Below, one piece after another: positions 43,276 to 54,652 of a stretch of DNA of 64,000 nucleotides; within the stretch, counting starts at the first letter, position 1; every line of letters begins with the position of its first letter. The translations under genes were made by a program, and so were the position numbers. The notes beneath the pieces were generated by a model that worked only from the letters and a program-made list of their open reading frames with translations, searched no databases and was not told the DNA's origin. The DNA is from Elymus sibiricus (Eukaryota; Streptophyta; Magnoliopsida; Poales; Poaceae): NCBI GenBank assembly GCA_039707655.1, contig CM077665.1, forward strand, positions 443,361,531 through 443,425,530, read 5' to 3'.

Positions 43276-44568
43276 TGGATCTACAAGATAGATTGTAAAG
43301 ACAATTTTAGACTAAGTTCATGATAATTAAGTTCATCTAATCAAATTATTTAATGAACTCCCACTCAGATAGACATCCCTGTAGTCATCTAAATGATACA
43401 TGATCCATATCGACTAGGTCGTGTCCGATCATCACGTGAGACGGACTAGTCATCAATGGTGAACATCTCCATGCTGATCGCATCTACTATACGACTCATG
43501 TTCGACCTTTCGGTCTCTCGTGTTCCGAGGCCATGTCTGCACATGCTAGGCTCGTCAAGTCAACCTAAGTGTTTCGCGTGTGTAAATCTGGCTTACACCC
43601 GTTGTATGCGAACGTTAGAATCTATCACACCCGATCATCACGTGGTGCTTCGAAACAACGATCCTTCGCAACGGTGCACACTTAGGGGGAACACATTTCT
43701 TGAAATTTTAGTGAGGGATCATCTTATTTATGCTACCGTCGTTCTAAGCAAATAATATGTAAAAACATGATAAACATCACATGCAAATCATAAAGTGACA
43801 TGATATGGCCAATATCATCTTGCGCCTTTGATCTCCATCTTCGGGGCGCGGCATGATCACCATCGTCACCGGCACGACACCATGATCTCCATCATCATGA
43901 TCTCCATCATCGTGTCTTCATGAAGTTGTCTCGCCAACTATTACTTCTACTACTATGGCTAACGGTTAGCAATAAAGTAAAGTAATTACATGGCGTTTTT
44001 GATTGACACGCAGGTCATACAATAAATTAAGACAACTCCTATGGCTCCTGCCGGTTGTCATACTCATCGACATGCAAGTCGTGATTCCTATTACAAGAAC
44101 ATGATCAATCTCATACATCACATATATTTCATCACATCCTTTTGGCCATATCACATCACATAGCATCCCTTGCAAAAACAAGTTAGACGTCCTCTAATTG
44201 TTGTTGCAAATTTTACGTGGCTGCTATGGGTTTCTAGCAAGAACATTTCTTACCTACGCAAAAGCCACAACGGTGATATGCCAATTGCTATTTACCCTTA
44301 ATAAGGACCCTCTTCATCGAATCCGATCCGACTAAAGTGGGAGAGACAGACACCCGCTAGCCACCTTATGCAACAAGTGCATGTCAGGCGGTGGAACCAG
44401 TCTCCCGTAAGCGTACGTGTAAAGTCGGTCCGGGCCGCTTCATCCCACAATACCGCCGAATCAAGATAGGACTAGTAACGGCAAGCAAATTGACCAAATC
44501 ATCGCCCACAACTACTTGTGTTCTACTCATGCATAGAATCTACGCATAGACCTAGCTCATGATGCCAC
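43276..44568 (-). other. untranslated leader of the Angela-like element
   Basis: 1,293 bp between the primer site and the gag ATG, without a long frame on the element strand. Long leaders with packaging and dimerisation signals are usual in the BARE-1 group. A short ATCATGATCTCC-type simple repeat is seen at about 43880-43915. Confidence 0.6.
44554..44567 (-). other. primer-binding site of the Angela-like element
   Basis: Minus-strand TGGCATCATGAGCT, one base inside the 5' LTR. It is one substitution from the TGGTATCATGAGC of the Copia element at 7951 and fits an initiator-Met tRNA primer. Confidence 0.65.
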
Positions 44569-46310
44569 TGTTGGGGAACGTAGTAATAATTCAAAAAAAT
44601 TCCTACGTGTCACCAAGATCAATCTAGGAGATGCTAGCAACGAGAGAGAGGGAGTGCATCTTCATACCCTTGAAGATCGCTAAGCGGAAGCGTTGCAAAG
44701 AACGCGGTTGATGGAGTCGTACTCGCGGTGATTCAAATCGCGGAAGATCCGATCCAAGCGCCGAACGGACGGCGCCTCCGAGTTCAACACACGTACAGCC
44801 CGGGGATGTCTCCTCCTTCTTGATCTAGCAAGGGGAGAGGAGAAGTTGAGGGAGAGCTTCGGCAGCACGACGGCGTGGTGGCGGTGGAGCTCGTGGTTCT
44901 CCGGCAGAGCTTCGCTAAGCACTACGGAGGAGGAGGAGGTGTAGGAGGGGGGAGGGCTGCGCCAGGGAAGGGGTGTAGCTCCCATGCGCCTCCCCACTAT
45001 ATATAGGGGTGGAGGGGGCTGGTTTCTTGCCCTCCAAGTCCATTGGGGCGTTGGCAAAGGTGGGAGGAAAGAAATCCCATCCTTTCCCTTCCCCACCGAT
45101 TGTTATCCCCCCTTTGTAGGGATCTTGATCTTATCCCTTCGGGATATGATCTTATTCCTTCTAAGGGGGGATCTTGGTGCGCCTTGACCAGGGGTGTGGG
45201 GCCTTGCCCCCACTACCCACGTTCATGTGGGTCCCCCCATGCAGGTGGGCCCCACTTCGGAACCTTCTAGAACCTTCCCGGTACAATATCGAAAAATCCC
45301 GAACATTTTCCGGTGGCCAAAATAGGACTTCCCATATATAAATCTTTACCTCCGGACCATTCCGGAACTCCTCGTGATGTCCGGGATCTCATCCGGGACT
45401 CCGAACAACTTTCGGTAACCACATACAATTCCCATTACAACTCTAGCGTCACCGAACCTTAAGTGTGTAGACCCTACGGGTTCGGGAACCATGCAGACAT
45501 GACCGAGACACCTCTCCGGCCAATAACCAATAGCGGGATCTGGATACCCATATTGGCTCCCACATGTTCCATGATGATCTCATCGGATGAACCACGATGT
45601 CGGGGATTCAATTAATCTCGTATACAATTCCCTTTGTCCATCGGTATGTTACTTGCCCGAGATTCGATCGTCGGTATCCCTATACCTTGTTCAATATCGT
45701 TACCAGCAAGTCTCTTTACTCGTTATGTAACACATGATCCCGTGACAAACTCCTTAGTCACATTGAGCTCATTATGATGATGTATTACCGAGTGGGCCCA
45801 GAGATACCTCTCCGTCACACGGAGTGACAAATCCCAGTCTCGATTCGTGCCAACCCAACAGACACTTTCGGAGATACCTGTAGTGCACCTTTATAGTCAC
45901 CCAGTTACGTTGTGACGTTTGATACACCCAAAGCATTCCTACAGTATCTAGGAGTTGCACAATCTCATGGTCTAAGGAAATGATACTTGACATTAGAAAA
46001 GCTCTAGCAGACGAACTACACGATCTTGTGCTATGCTTAGGATTGGGTCTTGTCCATCACATCATTCTTCTAATGATGTGATCCCGTTATCAATGACATC
46101 CAGTGTCCATGGTCAGGAAACCATGACCATCTATTGATCAACGAGCTAGTCAACTAGAGGCTCACTAGGGACATGGTGTGGTCTATGTATTCACACATGT
46201 ATTACGGTTTCCGGTTAATACAATTATAGCATGAACAATAGACAATTATCATGAACAAGGAAATATAATAATAACCATTTTATTATTGCCTCTAGGGCAT
46301 ATTTCCAACA
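44569..46310 (-). repeat. 5' LTR of the Angela-like element
   Basis: 1,742 bp with intact TG...CA ends. The TATA box CTATATATAG at 44997-45006 lies about 430 bp before the inner end of the LTR and is the likely promoter for the element RNA. Followed by TCTAC at 46311-46315. Confidence 0.92.
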
Positions 46311-46336
46311 TCTACTTCCCACCCACACAACTCTAA

Positions 46337-46640
46337 GGGCCTCTTTGATTCGTAGGATTTTGAAAATGCAGGAATAGGAAAAGTATAGGGTTGGAGTGGC
46401 ATGTCCATTTGAACCCTATAGGGTTAGCAAGGAGTGTTTGATGCCACAGGAAAAACAAAGGAATTGTAAAAATAGGTTAGAGTGGATGTTAGATTTCCTA
46501 TGAAATGTAGTACAAAAGATTCCATAGGAAAAATTCCTATGAGATCCAATCCTGTGAATCAAATGACCAATGTAGAAAAAAATCCTAAGGATTTCAATCC
46601 TCCAAAACCCCTATAGAATTCTTTTGAATCAAAGGATCCA
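46337..46640. mobile_element. Tourist-like MITE (PIF/Harbinger)
   Basis: About 304 bp, flanked by TAA at 46334-46336 and 46641-46643. Left end GGGCCTCTTTGATTCGTAGG; right end reversed TGGATCCTTTGATTC. The inner parts also pair (TAGGATTTTG against CAAAACCCCTATAG-type phrases). TTA/TAA target duplication and GGGCCTCTTTGATTC termini are typical of Tourist elements in grasses. Non-coding. Confidence 0.7.
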
Positions 46641-48297
46641 TAAGGGGGAAGTAGAGTTATAACAATGCAAGCATCAACGAGGAACGTAACGGAAACAACC
46701 CACCAAGGTGGTCACCATATCATCATGATTTCAATGCAACAAAGTAAAGTGCTATATGCCATGCATAAAAAGGGTTTCATCGACATGGTCAAGGGGCTGC
46801 TTGCCTGGCTCCGCAAAGCCTTCAAAGTCTTCAAGTGCTTCTTCTCCAACTCCCTCGTCAAGAACATGATCTATCGTCGCAAAGTAACAGGGTACAACAA
46901 GACAATAGTCCAAAACAGAGAAATAAAAACACTCAGAAAAATGTTAATTCATTTTTGTAAAATACTAGAGTAAAAACTAAAAATACCATAATTCCTAGTT
47001 TTCGGGTTTGGAGTGTCAAAATAGTGACTTCGATTTAAATACTTAAAATAGGGTTTTAATTAAGAACAATACAGGAAAGTTTATTTAACATGCATGAAAA
47101 TTACATCATTAAATAGTTTGCAATATTGCAAGAATTTAGGAGTTGGAATTTTTGGATTTGGACAAATATTCTGGGCTGTGGAATTTTTGGAAAACAACTG
47201 GTAAAAGAAAAAGAAAAAGCCTCAGGACAGCTGGGCCTAAACAGACCCAGTTGGACCGGTCAGTAGCCGAGCCGGCCTGGGCGACCCGAGGCGTGTGCGT
47301 CTGTCTGGGTTTAAACCCGACAGGCGGGGCCCAGGCGCCAGTGACAGAGGGAGGGAGGAGAGAGAGGTGAGGATGACAGGTGGAGCCCACCTATCATCTT
47401 CAACCTCGTGACTAGAGGAGGTCAGGGGCTCACCGCCGGCGTTCTAGGCCACAGCGAGGACGGCTGCGGGTACGGCTGGACTCGGTGGACGTCCGTCGTT
47501 CGGGTGGTGGTCGAGGGGGTCGTCGGAGGGGTCGGGTTCGCCAGCGACGAGGAGGCCGCGATGGAAGTGCTACATGCGAGCTCGGGGTCGGCTTCCTAGG
47601 CTGCCAACCGCACGGGTAGCAAGGGGAAAATCATCAGGGAGGCGCGGGCGAGTCGAGGGAGGAGAAAAGAGCGCCGGGGATGCTCCCTACCGTGGGATTG
47701 GTGGCAACCCGACGCGGCGGAGCTTGAGCTCGAGCTCGAGGGCTTCGAAGGGGGGCTCGGTGGCTTGGGCATGCTATTGGGGTTGAGCGAGGGCGAGCAG
47801 AGACGAGAGGGGGCGCGGGGTGGCCTTAAATAGAGAGGCCGTGGGATTGCCATGGACCGAGCTCACGGCCTGTGCGGGATCGGCGCTCCTGGCCAAGGAG
47901 GAGGGCTGGGGGGCTCTCTGCAGCGTTCGTGGGGGTGGTGCTAGATGCCAGGGAGATAGAGGAGGAGCGGGGCGAGCTCTAGGCGGGACCCGCACGCAGA
48001 CAGAGAGTGGCGAGCTTGGGCGGCGATCGGGCGAGCTCAACAAAGGGAAGACGACGACGAAAGAGGGAGGGCCCGACCATGAGGCATGTTGCGAATGTCG
48101 AGGTAGCCTCGGGGGACACGGCCCCGCCTCCCAATGCTGTTGGCGGACCTAGGGACGGGCGTGCTACAATTCGGGTGGGAAGTGTAGCGCGCTCCAGAGC
48201 GCGATTTTGGCATGCCATGGCATTGTTTATGTGCCATGGGCGTGCCTACTCGTGTCTAGGGTATCTAGGGGGAGTAAACAAAGTTGGGGGGCATTGG
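46641..48297. other. intergenic or old repeat, GC-rich right half
   Basis: 46660-47100 is AT-rich. 47210-48260 is GC-rich, with phrases like TGACAGGTGGAGCCCACC and many open frames on both strands but no domain. It looks like an old LTR or transposon interior. A TATA-like CTTAAATAG is at about 47824. No limits can be supported. Confidence 0.3.
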
Positions 48298-48870
48298 TGT
48301 TGGAAATATTCCCTAGAGTCAATAATAAAATAGTTATTATTATATTTCCTTGTTCATGATAAATGTTTATTATCCATGCTATAATTGTATTGATTGGAAA
48401 CTCAAATACATGTGTGGGTACATAGACAACAATGTGTCCCTAGTAAGCCTCTAATGGACTAGCTCGTCAATCAAAGATGGTTGTGGTTTCCTAGCCATGG
48501 ACAAGAGTTGTCATTTGATGATGAGATCACATCATTAGGAGAATGATGTGATGGACAAGACCCAAACTATGAACGTAGCATATGATCGTGTCAGTTTATT
48601 GCTATTGTTTTCTGCATGTCAAGTATGTGTTCCTATGACCATGAGATCCTGTAACTCACTGACACCGGAGGAGTACCTTGTGTGTATAAAACGTCACAAC
48701 GTAATTGAGTGACTATAAAGATGCTCTACAAGTATCTCCGAGGGTGTCTGTTGAGTTGACATGGATCAAGACTGGGATTTGTTGCTTCGTGTGACGGAGA
48801 GGTATCTCAGGGCCCACTAGATAATACAACATCACAATGAGCCTTGCAAGCAAAGTGACTAAAGAGTTAG
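48298..48870 (+). repeat. Angela-like LTR, left piece, split by element B
   Basis: Starts TGTTGGAAATATTCCC and follows the BARE-1/WIS-like LTR order (AATAATAAAATAGTTATTATT, CATAGACAAC, TCACTGACACCGG, CTCCGTGTGACGG-like). It stops at GTTAG 48866-48870, where element B is inserted. Plus-strand orientation, opposite to the intact Angela-like element, and clearly diverged from it. Confidence 0.8.
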
Positions 48871-49372
48871 TGACGGTGTCCTGGACTAGGGGGTACTCAC
48901 CACGTCGTCTCCCGACCAGTGGGTCGGGCCGAGGACCCCCATGATGATTCACTAATGGGCCACTTCGGGCAGCCCATGATGCATACGAGGAAGATTCCAC
49001 AAGACTTGGTGATCAAGAAAAGGGCTCCTCTCCACCGACGTAGCCGACTAGGACTCTTGTTATCGTAGGCCTCTGGTGTGTTATATAAGCCGAGGCCAGG
49101 CTAGTCATTAGGGAGGATCAGATCATCATAGATCATATCATCATACGAGCATAGCTCTTAGGGTTTAGACCACTACATACGATCTCGTGGTAGATCAACT
49201 ATGTACTCGATACATCATCATCAATACAAGCAAAGCAGGACATAGGGTATTACCTCCATAGAGAGGGCCCGAACCTGGGTAAACATCGTCTCCCTTGTCT
49301 CCTGTTACCCATCGATCCAAGACCCACAGTTCGAGACCCCCTACCCTAGATCCGCCGGTTTTGACACCGACA
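48871..49372 (+). repeat. 5' LTR of element B
   Basis: 502 bp, TGACGGTGTCCTGGAC ... TTTTGACACCGACA, with the TATA box TTATATAAG at 49081-49089. Confidence 0.9.
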
Positions 49373-50160
49373 TTGGTGCTTTCATTGAGAGTTCCGCTGT
49401 GCAATCGACAGAAGGATCGATGGCTCGTCTGCAGATTGCAGTTTTTTCTGGACAGCGAATTTGTGTTCGTCGTCCCCGTTTCCTCGACCGTCGCTTTGAC
49501 GATTGTTTCGGTGGAATTGTGCGGAATTGTATCTACAACAACCCTGCAAAATTTCGTCGTGTTCCGATGGAGGAATCGCCGGCAATCTCCAATATACCGG
49601 AGCCCTCTTGAATCTGGACGGGGATCTGAATGAGTTTAGGGCGAGGTGTCCAGTATCTATCTCGGAGATCCATTGGAAAATCCCACCGTTCATCGGCTGC
49701 GGAATTCCTATACCGATCACCCCTCGAAATTTTAGCTTGATCCGACCGTCCAAACTCCGGGAAACGACCGATGAGTACAACAAATTTTGGATCTATTTTC
49801 TGCACGAAAACGAATCCGACCCGAGTTCATCTTTTTCATGAACGGGTTGTGAGACGTCCTTTTTGAAGGAATTTTTCTCATCATCTCGGTCAGCCGACCA
49901 AAGTTCGGCATCGCGAGGGCCGAATAATCATCAAGAGAAGCCCGTCATCCGCGGGTTGTACGGGTCGGGCGCTCCGTTGCTTCATCAAGCCAGCATTAAC
50001 CGCGTCACAAATTCCGACCTGCGTCGGCATCGCTGCGCTGTCGCTTTTTCAAGCTGACGTCCACCACGGCGGCTGGCATGGGGCTCTAGTGTCACCTTAC
50101 CGACCTGCTCCGTCACCTCGGCTAGACCGGAGGCTTCGTCATCTCCTCATCAATCTGCTC

Positions 50161-50400
50161 CGGGGACTTTGGCGTCACCAGCCGACCTGCTTCGACACCT
50201 CTGCTGGCCGGAGACTTCGGCGTCACCAGCCGACCTGCTTCGACACCTCGGCTGGCCGGAGACTTCGGCGTCACCAGCCGACCTGCTTCGACACCTCGGC
50301 TGGCCGGAGACTTTGGCGTCACCAACCGACCTGCTTCGACATCTCGGCTGGCATGAGACTTCGGCGTCGCCAGCCGACCTGCTCCGTCACCTCGGCTAGA
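50161..50400 (+). repeat. 48 bp tandem repeat, five units
   Basis: Units start at 50161, 50209, 50257, 50305 and 50353, each like GACTTCGGCGTCACCAGCCG followed by ACCTGCTTCGACACCTCGGC. Because 48 is a multiple of three, all frames stay open, which makes shadow ORFs of 16-residue repeats on both strands. There is no sign that they are real proteins. Confidence 0.9.
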
Positions 50401-53400
50401 CCGGGGGCTTTGCCATCTCTTCATCAACCCGCTCCAGGAACTTCGGCGTCACCAGCCGACCAGCTTCGCCATGTTAGCTGGACCGGGGACTTCGCCTCGC
50501 CACATCGACTGTGAAGCGTCACCACTTCATCAAGCCGAACTCTTCGCTCAGGCACCTCGGCACTCATGCCATATTTCTTTAATTATTTGTTTCACTTAAA
50601 TTAACTAAGTAGAAGATTTTTTTAAAGTATATTATTACCTTTATTTGTTATTACTCTTGGCTTGCACCATATTGTGTGCGCAGGTAATCGACTTCGGCTG
50701 TGTCATGCGGTCACCTTGGCGTGCCTACATCGTCGTCTCGCCTCCATCAACCAAATTGTGTCGTCGACATGGTCGACTAACGTGGGGGCTTCGACGTCAC
50801 GCTGCCGAACTACTCTATTTGCTCGACTGGACCGGGGGTTTCTCCTCGGCCCTTCAGAAGTGTTGAGTTGTCACTTCATCAAGCCGAGCTCTTCTTCGGC
50901 TACCTCGTGACTGGCTTGGGGGCTGGGACACATGTCCCAAGCACATTAACCAGCTAAGTCACTTTCATGCTCAACTTTTTTCAATTTTTAACTTGTGTTT
51001 GGTTCGACCAAGCATTATATTTGTGTTAAATAAAAAAGTTTGTTTGTTAAAAACACTTTCTTTTCCCATGATAACTGGGGGCTTCGCCGTCACGCTGCCG
51101 AACTACTCTCCTCGGCTGGACCGGGGGCTTCGCCTCGCCGCAGCAACCGTGTTGCGTTGCCACTTCTCGACCCGAGCTCTTCGCTCAATTACCTCGGGCT
51201 TGGGGGCTGGGACCTCAGCCAGGCCGAGGACTACGTCTTCGTCCCGCTACAACCCCGAACCGCACCGAGCACTTTAACCAGCTAAGTCATTTTCGTGCTC
51301 AGCTCTCTTTGAAATTTTAATTTTTGTTCGGTGCAACCAAACATTATATTTTTTGATAAACAAAAAAAAACTTTGTTTGTTAAAAATTTATTTACCCGAT
51401 TTAATCGGGGGCTCTTAAATTTATATGAGCCATTTTATAATAAATGTGTTTTCTTCTTAGTCGTTGCAAAGTCTTTTTCTACTACTCCTTTTTCCGACGC
51501 GAGTGTTTGGTCAATAGTCGGGTAGCCTGGTTTCTCTCTAAACCTGTTCGAGTTTAGTTCGCTAAACTGGCCTGAGAAGCACTCCGCCTTCGGGAGAGGA
51601 GGTTGAAGCCGAAGGCTGACCCACGTGAAGTCTGGAGATCGGATGTATCATGTTAAAGCACGACCGAAGCACAAGTTAAATTTTAGACCAATTTTGGATT
51701 GGCACAATTTTCTTTTGTCTAAACATAAAGTTTTTATGCATAAGTTTTTTGTTATTTCCGAGCATAACTCTTGCAGTACAATGCCAGATGCATTTCACGC
51801 ATCGGCAGTATTAAAGGGGGTCTGCGGTTAGCACCGAACCCACCAAACACCGAGGTACTCCATGCAGTCCTCGGCAAAATGTCCTCGGTATTTCGCATTT
51901 ATATGCATTGATTTTGAGTTGTGTCTTTGGTCTATAGCTGGATTGCCCGGCTCCTGTGCTTACCTCTTACGTTTCCGCTTTGTTCGGCTAAGGGGTAAAG
52001 GGAGAACCACTGCGATTGTCACTTCCGGTTTAACTGGTAAAGTGCCTTAGTTGGAGAAAGCCGAAAGCTGACTGTCACAACAAGCGTAAATCGGTCAGCG
52101 AACCGCAGGCGGTGTTCAACCAAATATAGCCGATCGAGGTTATCCGAGTAAAATGAAGGGCCTTTCTTTCTTGAAAAGGCCAAGTTGTGGGTGGTTCGAC
52201 CTCGAATAATCCGAGGAGTCGACGTATACTGGGGGCTATTAAGTTGCCCCCAAACATATGCTCCTATGACTAAGTGAAAGTTATAAAGCCCGAATATCTG
52301 ATTGCCTTGTTTCCACTAACACAACCGCCTCCGGGCACCGAGACGTCGGCTAAGGGTTGTCTTGTTTGTACGGAAACACCCTGCGTAGCATTTACAAGGG
52401 GGTGGAAGCCGACGATAGGCCACTTTCAGATTATAAACGGTCACAAAGGAGTCAAAATAATATATAGCATAAAAGCATTTGTATTCAATATGCGAGTGTT
52501 GCCTTCCGTAGTCATCATTATAACGCCATAGATATGCATCAATTTGACTTAAGATTTTGGCCAAGCTGGGTTGTCTGGCTCCTGTGCTTATCCCCTACGT
52601 TCCCGATTGTTCGGCTAGGGGGTAAAGGGAGCACCTCTGTGATTGTTTCTTCCGGGTTAGTACCTCAGACTGGGTGAAGCCGAAAGCTAGCCATCTTAAG
52701 AATATAATTGGTCGGCAACGACGGAAGTGAATATTTTGGTTCATTAAGGACCATAGAGTTCGGGAAAATTCCTCGAACTAAATCCTCAATATTTTCCTCC
52801 CGCATTGATCGGAGTTGAGGTTTCACGAACATGGTCAACATGATATCCTGGGAAAAGGAACTTATAAATGAACTATTTTTCCCAGAAGATGTTTCTTACA
52901 TTAAATAGTGATATAACATATCTCTCCGCATACCTTTGTTTATAAAACCGTATGGCCGGATTGCCTTGTTTGCTGTAAATCTTTGCCCTTATAAAGGCTT
53001 TATAAAGTAGGACAAACACTCCTCAGCTATTGGCCGAGGAGGTTGAAGCCGATGACCGGTCAACAAAGTCTTGTACAATGCGGATCCGATCATTAATGAT
53101 GTAAAGTACTTGGATACATAGAATCATTACACATAAATTGTGTCAAATGTAACAAAGTTTGTGTCACATAAATATCGATCCTTAATTCGACCACCCATGC
53201 CCAAATTAAGGCTCGGGGGCTACTGCATTGCCTATTCAATGCAGCAAATTCAAAGTGCAATACAGTTTCCGAGGAGATTCGATCCTCAGGTTGGTCGGCC
53301 GCACCCAACCTAAGTCTCGGGAACTACTGCACGCCGCGTTTTAAATCCTAAAGCATGCTGCCGAGCAAGGAATCGATCCTCAGGCCGATTTTGCAAATCA

Positions 53401-53704
53401 GCCTGAGTCTCAGGGGCTACTGGGATCAGTGGTTTTATGTGTACCTTCAGGTGCATCTCGGGTTTTAGACCGACACACACCTTGAGGACTACTGGCTATA
53501 TATCTCGGCAGAGAATAAATTGCACCAATCGAAAATATTCACAAAAAATCAGCCCACGGTCGGGGTGGTGCACCACCTCGAAAGCAGTTCGGCATAAAGC
53601 TCGGATGCGAATGGCTGGCTCCATAAAAGACTATTCCGGCATTTAAGCTCGGATAAAGTCCTTCAAATTTTCAGAGACCGAGGTAATTTATGACACCTCG
53701 GATG

Positions 53705-53895
53705 TCGACCAGCGTTGGAGCTCGGACGCAGACCGGCGTTGGAGCTCGGCTGCAAAAAGATACCTCAGACACAATCCGGCGTTGGAGCTCGGATGCAGCC
53801 CGTCATTGGCGCTCAGATGCCGATCAGCGTTGGAGCTCGGCTGCAAAAAGACACCTCAGATGCAGTTTGGCGTTGGAGCTCGGACGCAAGAGGAC
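53705..53895 (+). repeat. minisatellite with GGCGTTGGAGCTCGG core
   Basis: Five or six diverged copies of a unit containing GCGTTGGAGCTCGG, spaced about 30-65 bp, some with GCTGCAAAAAGATACCTCAGA attached. Just upstream of the 3' LTR of element B. Confidence 0.7.
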
Positions 53896-54145
53896 ATCGC
53901 CGCATGGGAAACACTTCGACCCCGAAGTATGGCGTAAAAATTACAAGGCATTGATAAAGGCCGAGAACTTAAAGGGGCTCCTCGGATGCCCGACGTGTGA
54001 ACTCTTTGGATTCAGCTCGGCGATCCTTAAGATCGAAGATGGGAAGATTTGTTGAACCAGTTTCCAAGACCGACGACCGAAGACAAGGAACTGTTCGGAA
54101 GAGCCGAGGAGCGTCCTCAACTTGAAGACCGGTTCAGGGGGCTAC

Positions 54146-54647
54146 TGACGGTGTCCTGGACTAGGGGGTACTCACCACGTCGTCTCCCGACCAGTGGGTC
54201 GGGCCGAGGACCCCCATGATGATTCACTAATGGGCCACTTCGGGCAGCCCATGATGCATACGAGGAAGATTCCACAAGACTTGGTGATCAAGAAAAGGAC
54301 TCCTCTCCACCGACGTAGCCGACTAGGACTCTTGTTATCCTAGGCCTCTGGTGTGTTATATAAGCCGAGGCTAGGCTAGTCATTAGGGAGGATCAGATCA
54401 TCATAGATCATATCATCATACGAGCATAGCTCTTAGGGTTTAGACCACTACATACGATCTCGTGGTAGATCAACTCTGTACTCGATACATCATCATGAAT
54501 ACAAGCAAAGCAGGACATAGGGTATTACCTCCATAGAGAGGGGCCAAACCTGGGTAAACATCGTCTCCCTTGTCTCCTGTTACCCATCGATCCAAGACCC
54601 ACAGTTCCGGACCCCCTACCCGAGATCCGCCGGTTTTGACACCGACA
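54146..54647 (+). repeat. 3' LTR of element B
   Basis: 502 bp, preceded by the purine-rich GGTTCAGGGGGCTAC and followed by GTTAG. TATA box at 54356-54364. Confidence 0.9.
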
Positions 54648-54652
54648 GTTAG

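Larger units (their letters stand above)
37512..46310 (-). mobile_element. Angela/WIS/BARE-1-like Copia retrotransposon, nearly intact
   Basis: 8,799 bp, minus strand. LTRs of exactly 1,742 bp at 44569-46310 (5') and 37512-39253 (3'); target-site duplication TCTAC at 37507-37511 and 46311-46315. A primer site (TGGCATCATGAGCT on minus), a polypurine tract next to the 3' LTR, a long leader (43276-44568) and one uninterrupted gag-pol frame are present. By eye the LTRs differ at about 21 positions (1.2%), so the insertion is young, about half a million years at 1.3e-8 per site per year. Structure, LTR sequence and protein all fit the Angela/WIS/BARE-1 group, the most abundant Copia group of Triticeae. 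Confidence 0.95.
49373..54145. other. internal region of element B, non-coding
   Basis: A short frame MARLQIAVFSGQR begins at 49420, just past the primer region, and has a counterpart at the same place in element A. The rest consists of short broken frames, a 48 bp tandem repeat (50161-50400), minisatellite-like repeats near 53700-53890, and several diverged copies of a 110-150 bp segment ending GAAGCCGAAAGC (about 51540, 51941, 52300, 52563 and 52943). Confidence 0.5.
48871..54647 (+). mobile_element. LARD-like LTR retrotransposon B, complete, no gag-pol
   Basis: 5,777 bp with LTRs of exactly 502 bp at 48871-49372 and 54146-54647, TG...CA ends, and target-site duplication GTTAG (48866-48870, 54648-54652). 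The internal 4,773 bp have no gag, protease, RT or integrase in any frame, so it needs enzymes from another element. The LTRs differ at about 10 positions by eye (2%), older than the two elements with 1.2-1.3%. Post-LTR sequence TTGGTGCTTTCATTGAGAG is shared with element A at 1-4446. Unlike A, the antisense spliced gene is not visible here. Confidence 0.9.

Noticed and set aside
46665..46973. 102-codon plus frame starting MQASTRNVTETTHQ
   Set aside because: Low-complexity, no recognisable domain, within an unassigned repeat; more likely chance.
50089..50514. 141-codon frame with 16-residue repeats
   Set aside because: Product of a 48 bp tandem repeat that keeps every frame open; no start context or domain.
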